From NCBI GenBank assembly GCA_031256975.1, contig JAIRPN010000004.1:62001-126000 (forward strand): a stretch of 64,000 bases of DNA, written 5' to 3'. Source of the stretch: Verrucomicrobiales bacterium. Lineage in GTDB: Bacteria > Verrucomicrobiota > Verrucomicrobiia > Methylacidiphilales > JAAUTS01. Under the pieces are notes generated by a model, which searched no databases, was not told the DNA's origin, and saw only the letters and a program-made list of their open reading frames with translations. The translations under genes and the position numbers were made by a program. Of the stretch, positions 46,091 to 55,084 are shown one piece after another (position 1 is the first letter of the stretch; each line of letters begins with the position of its first letter).

Positions 46091-47365
46091 TTAACGGGCC
46101 GCTTCATCTGCCGTTTCCTTGCGTTTTTTCGCCACTAGGTCAAGCCATTGCTGGACCAATTGCTGCAGTCCGCTCTTATGTTCCTGCAGTACCACATGCA
46201 GGGTCAGTCGCTGGTCGCCGCGCTGGATTTGCAGCGGCACCTTGGCGCCAATCGCCATGCCGGCGAGTTGTTGGTAAAATTGCATGTTGGAGTTGATGGC
46301 GATGTCGCCCAGCCCGATGATGACGTCCCCCGACTGCAAGCCCGCCATTGCCAGCGGGCTGTCGCTATTGACCTGGGCAACCAGCAAACCCTTGTCGGGC
46401 TTAACCCCAATGAGATTGGCCAGCGCAGAGGTCAGTTGGCGACTGTCCAGTCCGATATACACGCGATGCAATAAGGGGGTATTTTGCAACGCATCGATGA
46501 TCGGTTGTACGCTTTCCGTCGAGATCACCACAGTGTCCCTTTTCTGCTCATTGACCGGATTTTCAACATGTGCCACGACCCCCACCACACTACCTTCCAG
46601 ATTCGACAGCAACCAGCCCGGGCAATGGTCCAGGGAATCGTAATCGACCAAGAAATGTTTCAGGGAGACCGCTTCGTCGCTGTTGGCGGATTCCTGGATG
46701 CCTGAACTGGTCATCACATCCATCACCCGCGGGCCGTTCTTGGCATCAAAACCAAGCAGCAACAAAGCTTCGGCGAAATTAGGCTGACTCCCCGACCAGC
46801 GAATCGGCAGCGTGCCAGCCTTGGATATGCGAATCAGGGCGAGGTCCGTAGCCGGGTCGACTCCCACCAGTTCGGCATCGGTATCCTGCCCGTCAGCGCT
46901 GTGAACTTTCCAAGTGTAACCACCCAACAGGATACTGAAATTAGTAAGAATAGTCCCCTGCTTGTCGATAAAAAAACCGCTGCCACCCGCCCGGGCATTC
47001 ACCCCATACGCCGCCAATTTGCCGAGCAGCTTCTTTCCCGCCGGTTCGTTGCGCCATTCCCCGTCCTTTTTGACCTCGATGAAAACCAGGCTGGGTACCG
47101 CGCTGCTCGCCGCGGCCTGTGTTTTGCCGGAAGATTGTTTGCTGTAATCCACGTTGGCGCCAAGCAGCAACGAAGCCGCCATGGGCTTGCTGGCATCATT
47201 CTTGGTGCCTGAGTTCTTGGCACGGGAAGACTTGTCATCATGAGTCAGCACGCTATGGGTCCTGGCTCCGGAAAACGGGCTCTCCAATCCGGTCAGCCAC
47301 GCAATGGTGGCGATCGTGAACAACACAAACAGGATCAAAAAGATGAGCCGTCTCATGGGCGTCAT
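46091..47365 (-). CDS. HtrA-like PDZ protein lacking protease triad
   Basis: A 424-aa membrane-anchored protein. An N-terminal helix (LIFLILFVLFTIATIAWLTG) is followed by a trypsin-like fold and one PDZ domain (about residues 325-395: LLVAQVNSDSPLAMAGLQSGDVIIGLG). GSGFFIDKQGTILTNFSIL aligns with the HtrA block that normally ends in NNHV, but the catalytic His is absent. ATDLALIRI keeps the Asp. The GNSGGP loop is replaced by DHCPGWLLSNLEG, so the nucleophile is lost. It is probably a non-catalytic sensor or scaffold. Start: ATG 47365 or 47356; the upstream TTG is less likely. recG follows upstream on the same strand, with 30 bp between. Confidence 0.82.
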   Translation of the reverse strand: MTPMRRLIFLILFVLFTIATIAWLTGLESPFSGARTHSVLTHDDKSSRAKNSGTKNDASKPMAASLLLGANVDYSKQSSGKTQAAASSAVPSLVFIEVKKDGEWRNEPAGKKLLGKLAAYGVNARAGGSGFFIDKQGTILTNFSILLGGYTWKVHSADGQDTDAELVGVDPATDLALIRISKAGTLPIRWSGSQPNFAEALLLLGFDAKNGPRVMDVMTSSGIQESANSDEAVSLKHFLVDYDSLDHCPGWLLSNLEGSVVGVVAHVENPVNEQKRDTVVISTESVQPIIDALQNTPLLHRVYIGLDSRQLTSALANLIGVKPDKGLLVAQVNSDSPLAMAGLQSGDVIIGLGDIAINSNMQFYQQLAGMAIGAKVPLQIQRGDQRLTLHVVLQEHKSGLQQLVQQWLDLVAKKRKETADEAAR

Positions 47366-47395
47366 GCTAGGCGGCAAATTGCAAATTCCAATATC

Positions 47396-49399
47396 TTAGT
47401 TAGCGCCCTTGGGGTCGGCAGAGAAACGGAACTTTTCCAGGCGCTCGCGCAAGGCCGGGTATTTCATCATCAACGGGTCGTCGTCGATCAGGCGGTTGGC
47501 GGCATCCCGCGCCAGTGACAACAATTTCATGTCCTTCGCCAGGTTGGCCACCCGCAAGGGCGGCAACCCGCTTTGCTCGGTGCCCAGAATGTTGCCGGGA
47601 CCTCGAATCTTCAAATCCTCCTCGGCCAGCACAAAGCCGTCCTGCGATTCCTCCATAATCTTCAACCGCTGCCAGCCTTCAGGGGTTTTCGGGTCACCAA
47701 CCAACACGCAGTAGGATTGCACCGCCCCGCGCCCCACCCTGCCACGCAACTGGTGCAATTGCGCCAAGCCAAAACGCTCGGCATGCTCAATCACCATCAT
47801 AGTCGCTGTCGGGACGTCCACGCCAACCTCAATCACCGAGGTGGCGACCATCACATGGCATTGCCCGTTGCGGAAACGGTTCATTGCTTCACTTTTTTCA
47901 TCCGGGTCCATTTTGCCGTGCAGCATGACCACCTCCCGATCACCAAAGACCTTTTGCATCTCCTTATAGGCAGCCTGCACCGATTTCAAATCCATCTTCT
48001 CGCTTTCCTCCAACAACGGGTAAACGATGTAAGTCTGGCGATTAGCGGCGATTTCCTTGCGAATGAACTGCCAGACCTTCGGCAATTCTTCGGCGGCGCG
48101 CAGCACCGTCTTGATCGGTTTGCGGCCCGGCGGCAGTTCATCCAGCACACTAACGTCAAGGTCACCGTACAAAGTCAGGCACAGGGTGCGTGGAATCGGG
48201 GTCGCGGTCATCACCAGCAGGTCAGGATGATTGCCCTTGGCCAGAAATGCCCGGCGCTGGTTCACTCCGAACTTGTGTTGTTCATCGATGACACCCAGCC
48301 CGATGTTCTCCAACTCCACCTTCTCCTGGAACAAGGCATGTGTTCCCACATAAACAATCCCCTTGTGCTTGGCGAATAGCGCCGCGTCTGTGCTCTTTTT
48401 GTTCCGCGTAAAAATTCGCACGCTAATGCCCAACGGCTCGAGCAGCCTGAGCAGATTCCGATAATGTTGCTCTGCCAGGGTTTCCGTCGGCGCCAGCAGT
48501 GCCGCATTCTCCCCGCGTTCCAAGGTACGCAGCATCGCATAGGCCGCCACCAGGGTCTTGCCCGCCCCGACATCACCCTGCAGCAGGCGGTTCATCGGCC
48601 TTGGGGCGTCCAGATCCTTCTCGATTTCACGGAACACCCGCGACTGGGCCTTGGTTGGCGCAAACGGTAATACCCGCAGGAATTGCTCACACAAATCCTC
48701 ACGGTTAGCGTCGCGTGATTTATGATATTGTTTGGCCTCGCGGCGCCTCATCGACAACAATACCTGCATGGCGAACAATTCGTCAAAGGCCAGCCGCCTC
48801 CGACATTCCTCCAATTGCTCCATGTTCTCCGGAAAGTGGATGCCGCGCATGGCTTTGTTCATGTCCACCAGCCCTTGCGGTACCGGATGAATCTCGGGAA
48901 AACGGATATCCTGCCTGAACAACAACTCGAAGGTGGCCTGCCGGATCGCCCGTTGATTCAAGCCGCTGGTGGACGGATAAACCGGCACAATCCGGTCCAT
49001 GTGAATATTGTCATGGTCGTCATGGGTGACCAATTCGAAATCAGGATGTACCAGCTTGCGTTTCTTGCCGCTAATGGCGAGCTTGCCATAGGCGATCAAT
49101 TCACGTCCCTCGGTCAGGTAAGTCTTGAGAAATGGCATGTTGTACCACACCAGCGGAATCGCATAGGCATCATCGGGAGCGCGCAAAACCAATTCAAAGC
49201 TGCCCCTGCCGCCACGCCAGCGCGACACCTTGGGAGTTTCAATCTTGCCATGCACCACCACCCATTCATCGGGACCTGCCGTTAGCGGGTTCAGCCAGTG
49301 GGTGCGATCCTCGTAGCGGCGCGGGAAATGGAACAGCAAATCCTCCGCCCCGGTCAATCCGAGCTTGGTCACAACTGATTCCACAACCGACTTGCGCAT
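47396..49399 (-). CDS. recG: ATP-dependent DNA helicase RecG
   Basis: RecG remodels stalled forks and Holliday junctions. The protein is 667 aa, slightly shorter than usual (about 690). The wedge/OB domain (VVVHGKIETPKVSRWRGG) is followed by the helicase core: MNRLLQGDVGAGKTLVAAYA (Walker A), GVIDEQHKFGVNQR (DEQH), VMTATPIPRTLCLTLYGD, and motifs V/VI in ATSVIEVGVDVPTATMMVIEHAERFGLAQLHQLRGRVGR. RecG-specific GNILGTEQSGLPPLR is near the end. It starts with ATG. A REP-like hairpin lies between it and recJ. Confidence 0.97.
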   Translation of the reverse strand: MRKSVVESVVTKLGLTGAEDLLFHFPRRYEDRTHWLNPLTAGPDEWVVVHGKIETPKVSRWRGGRGSFELVLRAPDDAYAIPLVWYNMPFLKTYLTEGRELIAYGKLAISGKKRKLVHPDFELVTHDDHDNIHMDRIVPVYPSTSGLNQRAIRQATFELLFRQDIRFPEIHPVPQGLVDMNKAMRGIHFPENMEQLEECRRRLAFDELFAMQVLLSMRRREAKQYHKSRDANREDLCEQFLRVLPFAPTKAQSRVFREIEKDLDAPRPMNRLLQGDVGAGKTLVAAYAMLRTLERGENAALLAPTETLAEQHYRNLLRLLEPLGISVRIFTRNKKSTDAALFAKHKGIVYVGTHALFQEKVELENIGLGVIDEQHKFGVNQRRAFLAKGNHPDLLVMTATPIPRTLCLTLYGDLDVSVLDELPPGRKPIKTVLRAAEELPKVWQFIRKEIAANRQTYIVYPLLEESEKMDLKSVQAAYKEMQKVFGDREVVMLHGKMDPDEKSEAMNRFRNGQCHVMVATSVIEVGVDVPTATMMVIEHAERFGLAQLHQLRGRVGRGAVQSYCVLVGDPKTPEGWQRLKIMEESQDGFVLAEEDLKIRGPGNILGTEQSGLPPLRVANLAKDMKLLSLARDAANRLIDDDPLMMKYPALRERLEKFRFSADPKGAN

Positions 49400-49472
49400 A
49401 AACTAGAGGCTGAAACTAACCGCAAAGGAAAGCAAAGTAAAGAATCCGGCATGAGGAACTTATCAAACAATT

Positions 49473-49505
49473 CCGTTCGTCCTGAGCTTGTCGAAGGGTG
49501 AACGG
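49473..49505. repeat. CTTGTCGAAGGG dispersed repeat, copy 2
   Basis: CCGTTC and GAACGG form a short stem around CCTGAGCTTGTCGAAGGG. The core is nearly identical to 43842-43859. It lies in the gap between the recJ stop and the recG start. Confidence 0.75.
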
Positions 49506-49513
49506 AAGAATAA

Positions 49514-51181
49514 TTATTGCGTGGAACGCCAGTCGATAATACGGAAACACGGACGGCGTGTGAAATCGTCCATTTCCCAATGTCCCGCCAAATCGAGGAG
49601 GTTGCCGGCGGGAACATGCTCGGCGAGGCCGAATCCTACCGCGGCGAACTTAGTGTCTCCGGCGATGCCGGTGAACTTGAGATGCCGCTGGCCAAAAATC
49701 CGGGTCTGGCCAACTACCTGGATGCCGCTAACCATGAACACCGGGGGTTCGTTCTTCCGGCCAAAAGGCTGCAAACGCCCGGCTTCCTGGGCCAGTTCCT
49801 CGGTCAGGGCCCGTCCCGGCAGTGCCATGTCGATCAGGATCCGTTCCTGGTAAACTGTCGCATCAACGCCCTGCTTGAACCAATTGTTCATTGCCAGGCG
49901 AAACCCGGTGATCTTGTCCGCCTCAATTTCCAACCCGGCGGCCATCGCGTGCCCGCCATAGTTTTTCAACCAGACCGCATTGTCACGCAAGGCATCCATG
50001 ATCGAGCACCCCTCAATGCAACGGCCGCTGCCCTTGCCCGATGACTCGTTGAGGGAAATCACCACCGTCGGTTTATAAAAACGCCGTTGCAAACGCGAAG
50101 CCACGATGCCAACCACACCCTGGTGCCAGTTGGAGGAGGCCGCCACCAGGCAGTATTCCTTTTCCTCGGCTGCTTGCCTTTCAATTAATTCCACGGCTTC
50201 GTTGTAGGCCAGCAATTCCAGTTTCTGCCGTTCGCTGTTGAGCGCATTCAAGTCACGCGCCAAGCCGCTGGCACGGGCTGGATCATGGGTGGTCAACAGC
50301 TCCCATCCGGTGGTGGCTTCCGCCAGGCGGCCGCTGGCATTCAAACGCGGGCCAAGAATAAAACCCACGGTCGAGGGCGTCGGCTCACTGCGCACATGCG
50401 CGACTTCCATCAAGGCCTGCAATCCGATATGCGGCGTGCTGCCGAGCTGGTTCAAACCGTGCCGCACCAAAATGCGGTTGTCCTCCAGCAAGGGAACCAA
50501 ATCGGCAACCGTGCCCAAGGCGACAAAGTCCAGATGCTCGCGCAAATTGAACAGGCTTGGATCCTGCTGAATCTTCAAAAAGGCGTGGCAAAACTTGAAT
50601 ACCAGGCCGGCCGTGGACAAAATCCGGTCGTGTTCGCCGCGTTGCGGGTTGATAAAGGCATGGGCCGGCGGCAGGGTTTCATGCAGCTCGTGATGGTCAA
50701 TGATCACCACATCAATCCCCTGCCCGTTCAGCCATCCGACTTCCTCGATGCTGGTGGTGCCACAATCCAAGGCCAGCAGCAGGCTGACGGGGCCGGAAGC
50801 CAAGGCGCGCTTAAGGCCGCCAATCGAGAGCCCGTATCCTTCGGAAAGGCGCTCCGGGATGAACACCCGCACATTGGCGCCCAACTTGACCAGAAAACGA
50901 TACAACAAGGCGCTGCTGGACATACCATCCACATCATAATCGCTGTAAATCAGGATGTTTTCACGCTCTTGCAGGGCGCGACTGACGCGTTGCACGGCCT
51001 TCTCCATGTCGTGCAGGCGCAAGGGATCGGCCAGATCATTCAGGCGCGGGTTTAGAAAACGCTCGCGCTTTTCCTGATCGGCGAAACCGCGCTTGAGCAA
51101 CAGGCTGTCGATGATGTCCCGCGGAGAGCCGGGATTGACCGGATTTCCCTCCGCAATCTCCCATCGTTTGGCCCTGGTCAT
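49514..51181 (-). CDS. recJ: Single-stranded-DNA exonuclease RecJ
   Basis: A 555-aa 5'-3' ssDNA exonuclease of the DHH family, used in recombination and mismatch repair. ILIYSDYDVDGMSSSALLYRFL supplies the first acidic motif, VVIIDHHELHETLPPAHAFINP is the DHH motif and NASGRLAEATTGWELL is motif IV-like. The DHHA1 domain contains GRCIEGCSIMDALRDNAVWLKNYGGHAMAAGLEI, and a C-terminal OB fold ends the protein. It starts with ATG 22 bp behind secDF. Confidence 0.96.
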   Translation of the reverse strand: MTRAKRWEIAEGNPVNPGSPRDIIDSLLLKRGFADQEKRERFLNPRLNDLADPLRLHDMEKAVQRVSRALQERENILIYSDYDVDGMSSSALLYRFLVKLGANVRVFIPERLSEGYGLSIGGLKRALASGPVSLLLALDCGTTSIEEVGWLNGQGIDVVIIDHHELHETLPPAHAFINPQRGEHDRILSTAGLVFKFCHAFLKIQQDPSLFNLREHLDFVALGTVADLVPLLEDNRILVRHGLNQLGSTPHIGLQALMEVAHVRSEPTPSTVGFILGPRLNASGRLAEATTGWELLTTHDPARASGLARDLNALNSERQKLELLAYNEAVELIERQAAEEKEYCLVAASSNWHQGVVGIVASRLQRRFYKPTVVISLNESSGKGSGRCIEGCSIMDALRDNAVWLKNYGGHAMAAGLEIEADKITGFRLAMNNWFKQGVDATVYQERILIDMALPGRALTEELAQEAGRLQPFGRKNEPPVFMVSGIQVVGQTRIFGQRHLKFTGIAGDTKFAAVGFGLAEHVPAGNLLDLAGHWEMDDFTRRPCFRIIDWRSTQ

Positions 51182-51203
51182 CGGGAATGGCGTTTCTGGT
51201 TGC

Positions 51204-53504
51204 TCAATTTACCGGCTCCGCCACCACCACCCCGCGCTTGACCTTGCCGAACAGCAAGACCACCGGCGTGGCAATGAAGATTGAGGAATAAGTACCGACA
51301 AAGATACCCATCACCAACATGGCCGCGAAGTCATGGATCACGATACCACCGAAGAAGTACAAGGCCAGCACCGCCAGCAAAGTGGTGCCGGAAGTCAGCA
51401 TGGTACGGCTCAATGTGGCGTTGATCGCGTGGTTGAATACTTCCGCCAGCGGCGTACGCGAATCGTGGCGCAAATGCTCGCGGATGCGGTCAAACACAAT
51501 GATGGTATCGTTGATCGAATAACCAGCGATGGTCAGCAACGCGCCAATGGTCACCAGCGACAATTCATGACCACACAATACATAGATGCCTATGGTGATG
51601 ACGATGTCGTGCAGAATCGACACAATCGCGCCGATGGCATAGGCCATTTCGAATCGCAACATGACGTAGATGAAAATGCCGATCATGCCCAGGCCGAGTG
51701 CGGTTGCCGCTTTCACGCGGAACTCGCTGCCGATCACGGCGCTGACTTTGTCCAACTGCAAACGCTTGAATTCAGCCTGCGGGAATTTCTGCTGCAAAGC
51801 CTTTTCCGCCAACTCGCCCTTTTCGAACGGCGTGCGGATGGTCAGGACTTCCGAGGCATCCTTGGCATCCTTTTGGTACTGCGGCACCGCCTCGACGCCT
51901 TCCAAGGCACCACGGATTTCCTCGTCGGAAACTTTCTGGCTGAACGACATGGTCAGCAAGTCGCCGCCCTCAAAATCCACGCCATAGGCCTTGTCGCCGC
52001 GCGATTTGAAGGCAAACACCGACAACAGGATCAGGAATAGCGACAAAACCGCCGCGCCCCACTTCATGCCCATGAACGGAATCCTGGTGTTGCTGATGAG
52101 CTGCATCATGCTGAGTGACTTCAGCTTGGAAGTTGCCTCCAGCCAATCAAAACAGGTGCGGCTGACGATCAAAGCCGCGAACAAGCTGGACAACACACCG
52201 AGAGTCAGCGTGATGGCAAAACCCTGGATCGCGCCGGTACCCTGCCAGAACAGCATGATCGAGGCGATGATGGTGGTGACGTTTGCGTCCAGAATGGACG
52301 AGAACGCCTTGTTGAAGCCGGCACGAATGGCGTGATACAAATCGGTGTGATGGGCCAATTCCTCGCGGATACGTTCAAAGATCAGCACGTTGGCGTCGAC
52401 ACCGATACCGATGGTCAGGATAATACCCGCCACGCCCGGCATGGTTAGCGTGAAACCGAATTGCGCCAGCAAGCCAAGCAGGATCAGCATGTTCACCGCC
52501 AGCGAAATAATGGCGATCACGCCCGCCTTGCGGTAATAAATTAATACGAACCCGGCAACCAAGGCCAAGCCGATCAACGCCGCCTGGAAGCCGCTCTTGA
52601 TCGAGGCCGCACCCAAGGTCGGGTCGACACCGCGTTCGTCCACGATACTGACCGCCGTTTCCAAGGGATTTTCCAGCACGCTGGCCAATTCCATGGCTTC
52701 CTCGCGCTTCATGTTGCCACCGGAAATCTCGCAGTTGCCGTCCACGATTGCCGTGCGGATCACCGGGGCGGAATAGACCTCGCCGTCAAGCACGATGGCC
52801 ATGCGCTGACCGACATTGTCGCTGGTCAGCTGTCCGAACTTGGCTTTGCCTTCAGGATTGAAATTAATGACCACCACCGGACGACCGAGTTGGTCGACAT
52901 TGGCGAAGGCGCTTTTCACAAAACTGCCGCCCAACGCGGCGCGTTTTTTGACAATGATATAACCCTGGGGCACCGGCTTGCCGCTGGCGTCCTTTTCCTT
53001 GATATAGGGCAAGGCTTCGCAATCAAACGGAATCTGTTCCTTGCTGGCCAACAGGCGCTCGCTGTCGGGATTCACCATGCGGAACTCAAGCTTGGCCACG
53101 CGCTGCAACTGGGCGCGATAAATTTCCTTGTCCTTTTCGCTGGCTCCCGGAATCTGCACCAAGATGCGATTGCTGCCGACAGGCTGGATGATCGGTTCCG
53201 CCACGCCCTGGGCGTCGATACGCTTACGGATAACTTCCACCGCTTGGTCGAGATTCTGCGGGGTTGGGTCACCGGCCAATTGAATAGTGAATTGTGAACC
53301 GCCCTTGAGATCTAGACCCTCCTTGATGTTCACATGCCATTTGCCGTCACGGAAGCTGAACAGGGACAACAGGCAGACCGCGACAGCGGCCGCAATTTGC
53401 AGCAGCGCCAGATAGCGGCGTCCCTTGTCGCTATGCGCGACCAGATACCAGACAAAGAAGACCAAAAAGGCAATTGAAGCGACTAAAACCAATGCTTGAG
53501 TCAT
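51204..53504 (-). CDS. secDF: Fused protein translocase SecDF
   Basis: A 766-aa fusion of SecD and SecF, proton-driven accessory factors of Sec export with about 12 transmembrane helices. SecD part: WHVNIKEGLDLKGGSQFTIQL (D1), a periplasmic P1 domain of about 250 residues, LVAGFVLIYYRKAGVIAIISL and GIGVDANVLIFERIREEL (D6). SecF part: IPFMGMKWGAAVLSLF, VDFEGGDLLTMSFS, GYSINDTIIVFDRIREHLR and a final LLFGKVKRG. Fused forms occur in Bacillus, Bacteroidetes and several PVC bacteria. It lies 36 bp behind yajC. Confidence 0.96.
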   Translation of the reverse strand: MTQALVLVASIAFLVFFVWYLVAHSDKGRRYLALLQIAAAVAVCLLSLFSFRDGKWHVNIKEGLDLKGGSQFTIQLAGDPTPQNLDQAVEVIRKRIDAQGVAEPIIQPVGSNRILVQIPGASEKDKEIYRAQLQRVAKLEFRMVNPDSERLLASKEQIPFDCEALPYIKEKDASGKPVPQGYIIVKKRAALGGSFVKSAFANVDQLGRPVVVINFNPEGKAKFGQLTSDNVGQRMAIVLDGEVYSAPVIRTAIVDGNCEISGGNMKREEAMELASVLENPLETAVSIVDERGVDPTLGAASIKSGFQAALIGLALVAGFVLIYYRKAGVIAIISLAVNMLILLGLLAQFGFTLTMPGVAGIILTIGIGVDANVLIFERIREELAHHTDLYHAIRAGFNKAFSSILDANVTTIIASIMLFWQGTGAIQGFAITLTLGVLSSLFAALIVSRTCFDWLEATSKLKSLSMMQLISNTRIPFMGMKWGAAVLSLFLILLSVFAFKSRGDKAYGVDFEGGDLLTMSFSQKVSDEEIRGALEGVEAVPQYQKDAKDASEVLTIRTPFEKGELAEKALQQKFPQAEFKRLQLDKVSAVIGSEFRVKAATALGLGMIGIFIYVMLRFEMAYAIGAIVSILHDIVITIGIYVLCGHELSLVTIGALLTIAGYSINDTIIVFDRIREHLRHDSRTPLAEVFNHAINATLSRTMLTSGTTLLAVLALYFFGGIVIHDFAAMLVMGIFVGTYSSIFIATPVVLLFGKVKRGVVVAEPVN

Positions 53505-53540
53505 AAGGGGTGTGTTTAAAAATTGACGCTAACGACGAAA

Positions 53541-53891
53541 TTAGGATTCGTTTTCCGGCAACACCACCGCAACGCTGCTGCGGTCGATCTCGATCTTGGT
53601 GTTTTCAGCAATCTTGATGACAACCGTCTTGTCCTTGACGTTGGAAACCACGCCGTGGATACCGCCCGCGGCGATGACCTTGTCCCCGGTCTTGAGGGCG
53701 TTGACCATCTTGAGATGTTCCTTTTGGCGCTTCTGTTGCGGGCGGATCAGCAGGAAGTAAAATACCACCACCATCAGGATGATCATGATAAACGGACTGC
53801 CGAGCAAGGACGAAGCTCCGGCCGGGGTTTGTCCGTTGGCAGCCGGGGCGGCCTGGGCTAATGACAACACATTCAACAATACTGTATTCAT
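53541..53891 (-). CDS. yajC: Preprotein translocase subunit YajC
   Basis: A 116-aa single-span inner-membrane partner of SecDF. One helix (PFIMIILMVVVFYFLLIRPQQKRQKEH) is followed by the family's VNALKTGDKVIAAGGIHGVVSNVKDKTVVIKIAENTKIEIDRSSV. The 35-residue Ala/Pro/Gly N-terminus is longer than usual. The ATG at 53891 is used; a TTG two codons upstream also fits. The order tgt-yajC-secDF is a common bacterial operon. Confidence 0.95.
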   Translation of the reverse strand: MNTVLLNVLSLAQAAPAANGQTPAGASSLLGSPFIMIILMVVVFYFLLIRPQQKRQKEHLKMVNALKTGDKVIAAGGIHGVVSNVKDKTVVIKIAENTKIEIDRSSVAVVLPENES

Positions 53892-53893
53892 AT

Positions 53894-55024
53894 TCAATCG
53901 ACTTCTCTAGGTTTATATCTTTCTAAAAACTGCCTCGACCACGTGCCAAACTCACCGTTGGCGATGGTCTCCCGAACCTTCCGCATCAACTCTATGTAAA
54001 AATGCAAATTGTGCAAAGTCACCAGGCGTAATCCCAGAATTTCCTCCGCCTTCAGGAGATGGCGAATATAGGCCCTGCTAAAATTTTGACAAGCATAACA
54101 ACCGCAACCATTTTCGATGGGCCCGGCATCATCCTTTAACTCGGAACGCTTCATGTTTAGCGTGCCCTCGTGGGTGTAGGCCGTGCCGTTGCGGGCCACC
54201 CGGGTCGGCAGCACGCAATCGAACATGTCCACCCCGCGCCGGACCATCATCACCAGCTGGTTCGGCTGCCCCAGTCCCATGGCATAACGCGGCTTGTTGG
54301 CCGGCAAATACGGCTCGGTAAACTCGATCGCCTTCATCATTTCCGGCTCCGGTTCGCCGACGCTAACGCCGCCGATGGCATAGCCGGGCAAATCCAGCGC
54401 CACCAGCCGTTCCGCACATTCCTGGCGCAAGTCGGCATACTCGCCGCCCTGCACGATGCCGAATAACAATTGTCCCTTGGTCGGGCCATCCGGTTGGATG
54501 GCATGTTCCTCGGCGCAAATCTTCGCCCAGGCCACGGTGCGTTCCACCGCCTCGCGCACATCCTCCTTGGGTGCGGGCCATGGCGGACACTCATCAAAGG
54601 CCATCATGATGTCGGAGCCCAGGGTTCGCTGGATATGAACTGCTTCCTTGGGACCGATGAACAATTTCGCGCCATCAATGTGCGACTGGAAATGCACCCC
54701 GTTCTCCTTCACCCGGCGCAACTTGGCCAGACTGAACACCTGAAATCCGCCGCTATCGGTCAAAATCGGACGATCCCAGTTCTCAAAACGGTGCAGGCCG
54801 CCCATCTTTTTGATGATGTCCAAACCGGGACGAATGAACAAATGGTAGGAATTGCCCAGAATGATTTGCGCCTGCAAGTCGCGCAACTCGTGTGGCGACA
54901 CGGTCTTGACGGTTGCCTGGGTGCCAACCGGCATAAAAATGGGGGTTTCAATCACCCCATGGGCAGTGGTCAAGCGGCCCAAACGGGCCTTGCTGCCGGA
55001 ATCTGTCGCCAATACTTCAAACAC
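53894..55024 (-). CDS. tgt: Queuine tRNA-ribosyltransferase
   Basis: Tgt exchanges G34 of GUN tRNAs for preQ1 on the way to queuosine. It is 376 aa with the GTG start at 55024 (VFEVLATDSGSKARLGRLTTAHG), which matches family N-termini; a longer frame from a TTG adds 15 atypical residues. Motifs: TPIFMPVGTQATVK, ILTDSGGFQVFSL (catalytic Asp), GGVSVGEPEPEM, DCVLPTRVARNGTAYT (second Asp) and the Zn site NGCGCYACQNFSRAYIRHL. It overlaps no neighbour and lies 2 bp from yajC. Confidence 0.95.
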   Translation of the reverse strand: MFEVLATDSGSKARLGRLTTAHGVIETPIFMPVGTQATVKTVSPHELRDLQAQIILGNSYHLFIRPGLDIIKKMGGLHRFENWDRPILTDSGGFQVFSLAKLRRVKENGVHFQSHIDGAKLFIGPKEAVHIQRTLGSDIMMAFDECPPWPAPKEDVREAVERTVAWAKICAEEHAIQPDGPTKGQLLFGIVQGGEYADLRQECAERLVALDLPGYAIGGVSVGEPEPEMMKAIEFTEPYLPANKPRYAMGLGQPNQLVMMVRRGVDMFDCVLPTRVARNGTAYTHEGTLNMKRSELKDDAGPIENGCGCYACQNFSRAYIRHLLKAEEILGLRLVTLHNLHFYIELMRKVRETIANGEFGTWSRQFLERYKPREVD

Positions 55025-55084
55025 AAGCGCACTATGAAGCCGTAAAATCCGGCGATAGGCAAGAAGCAATTAGCAGGTGTCGCG

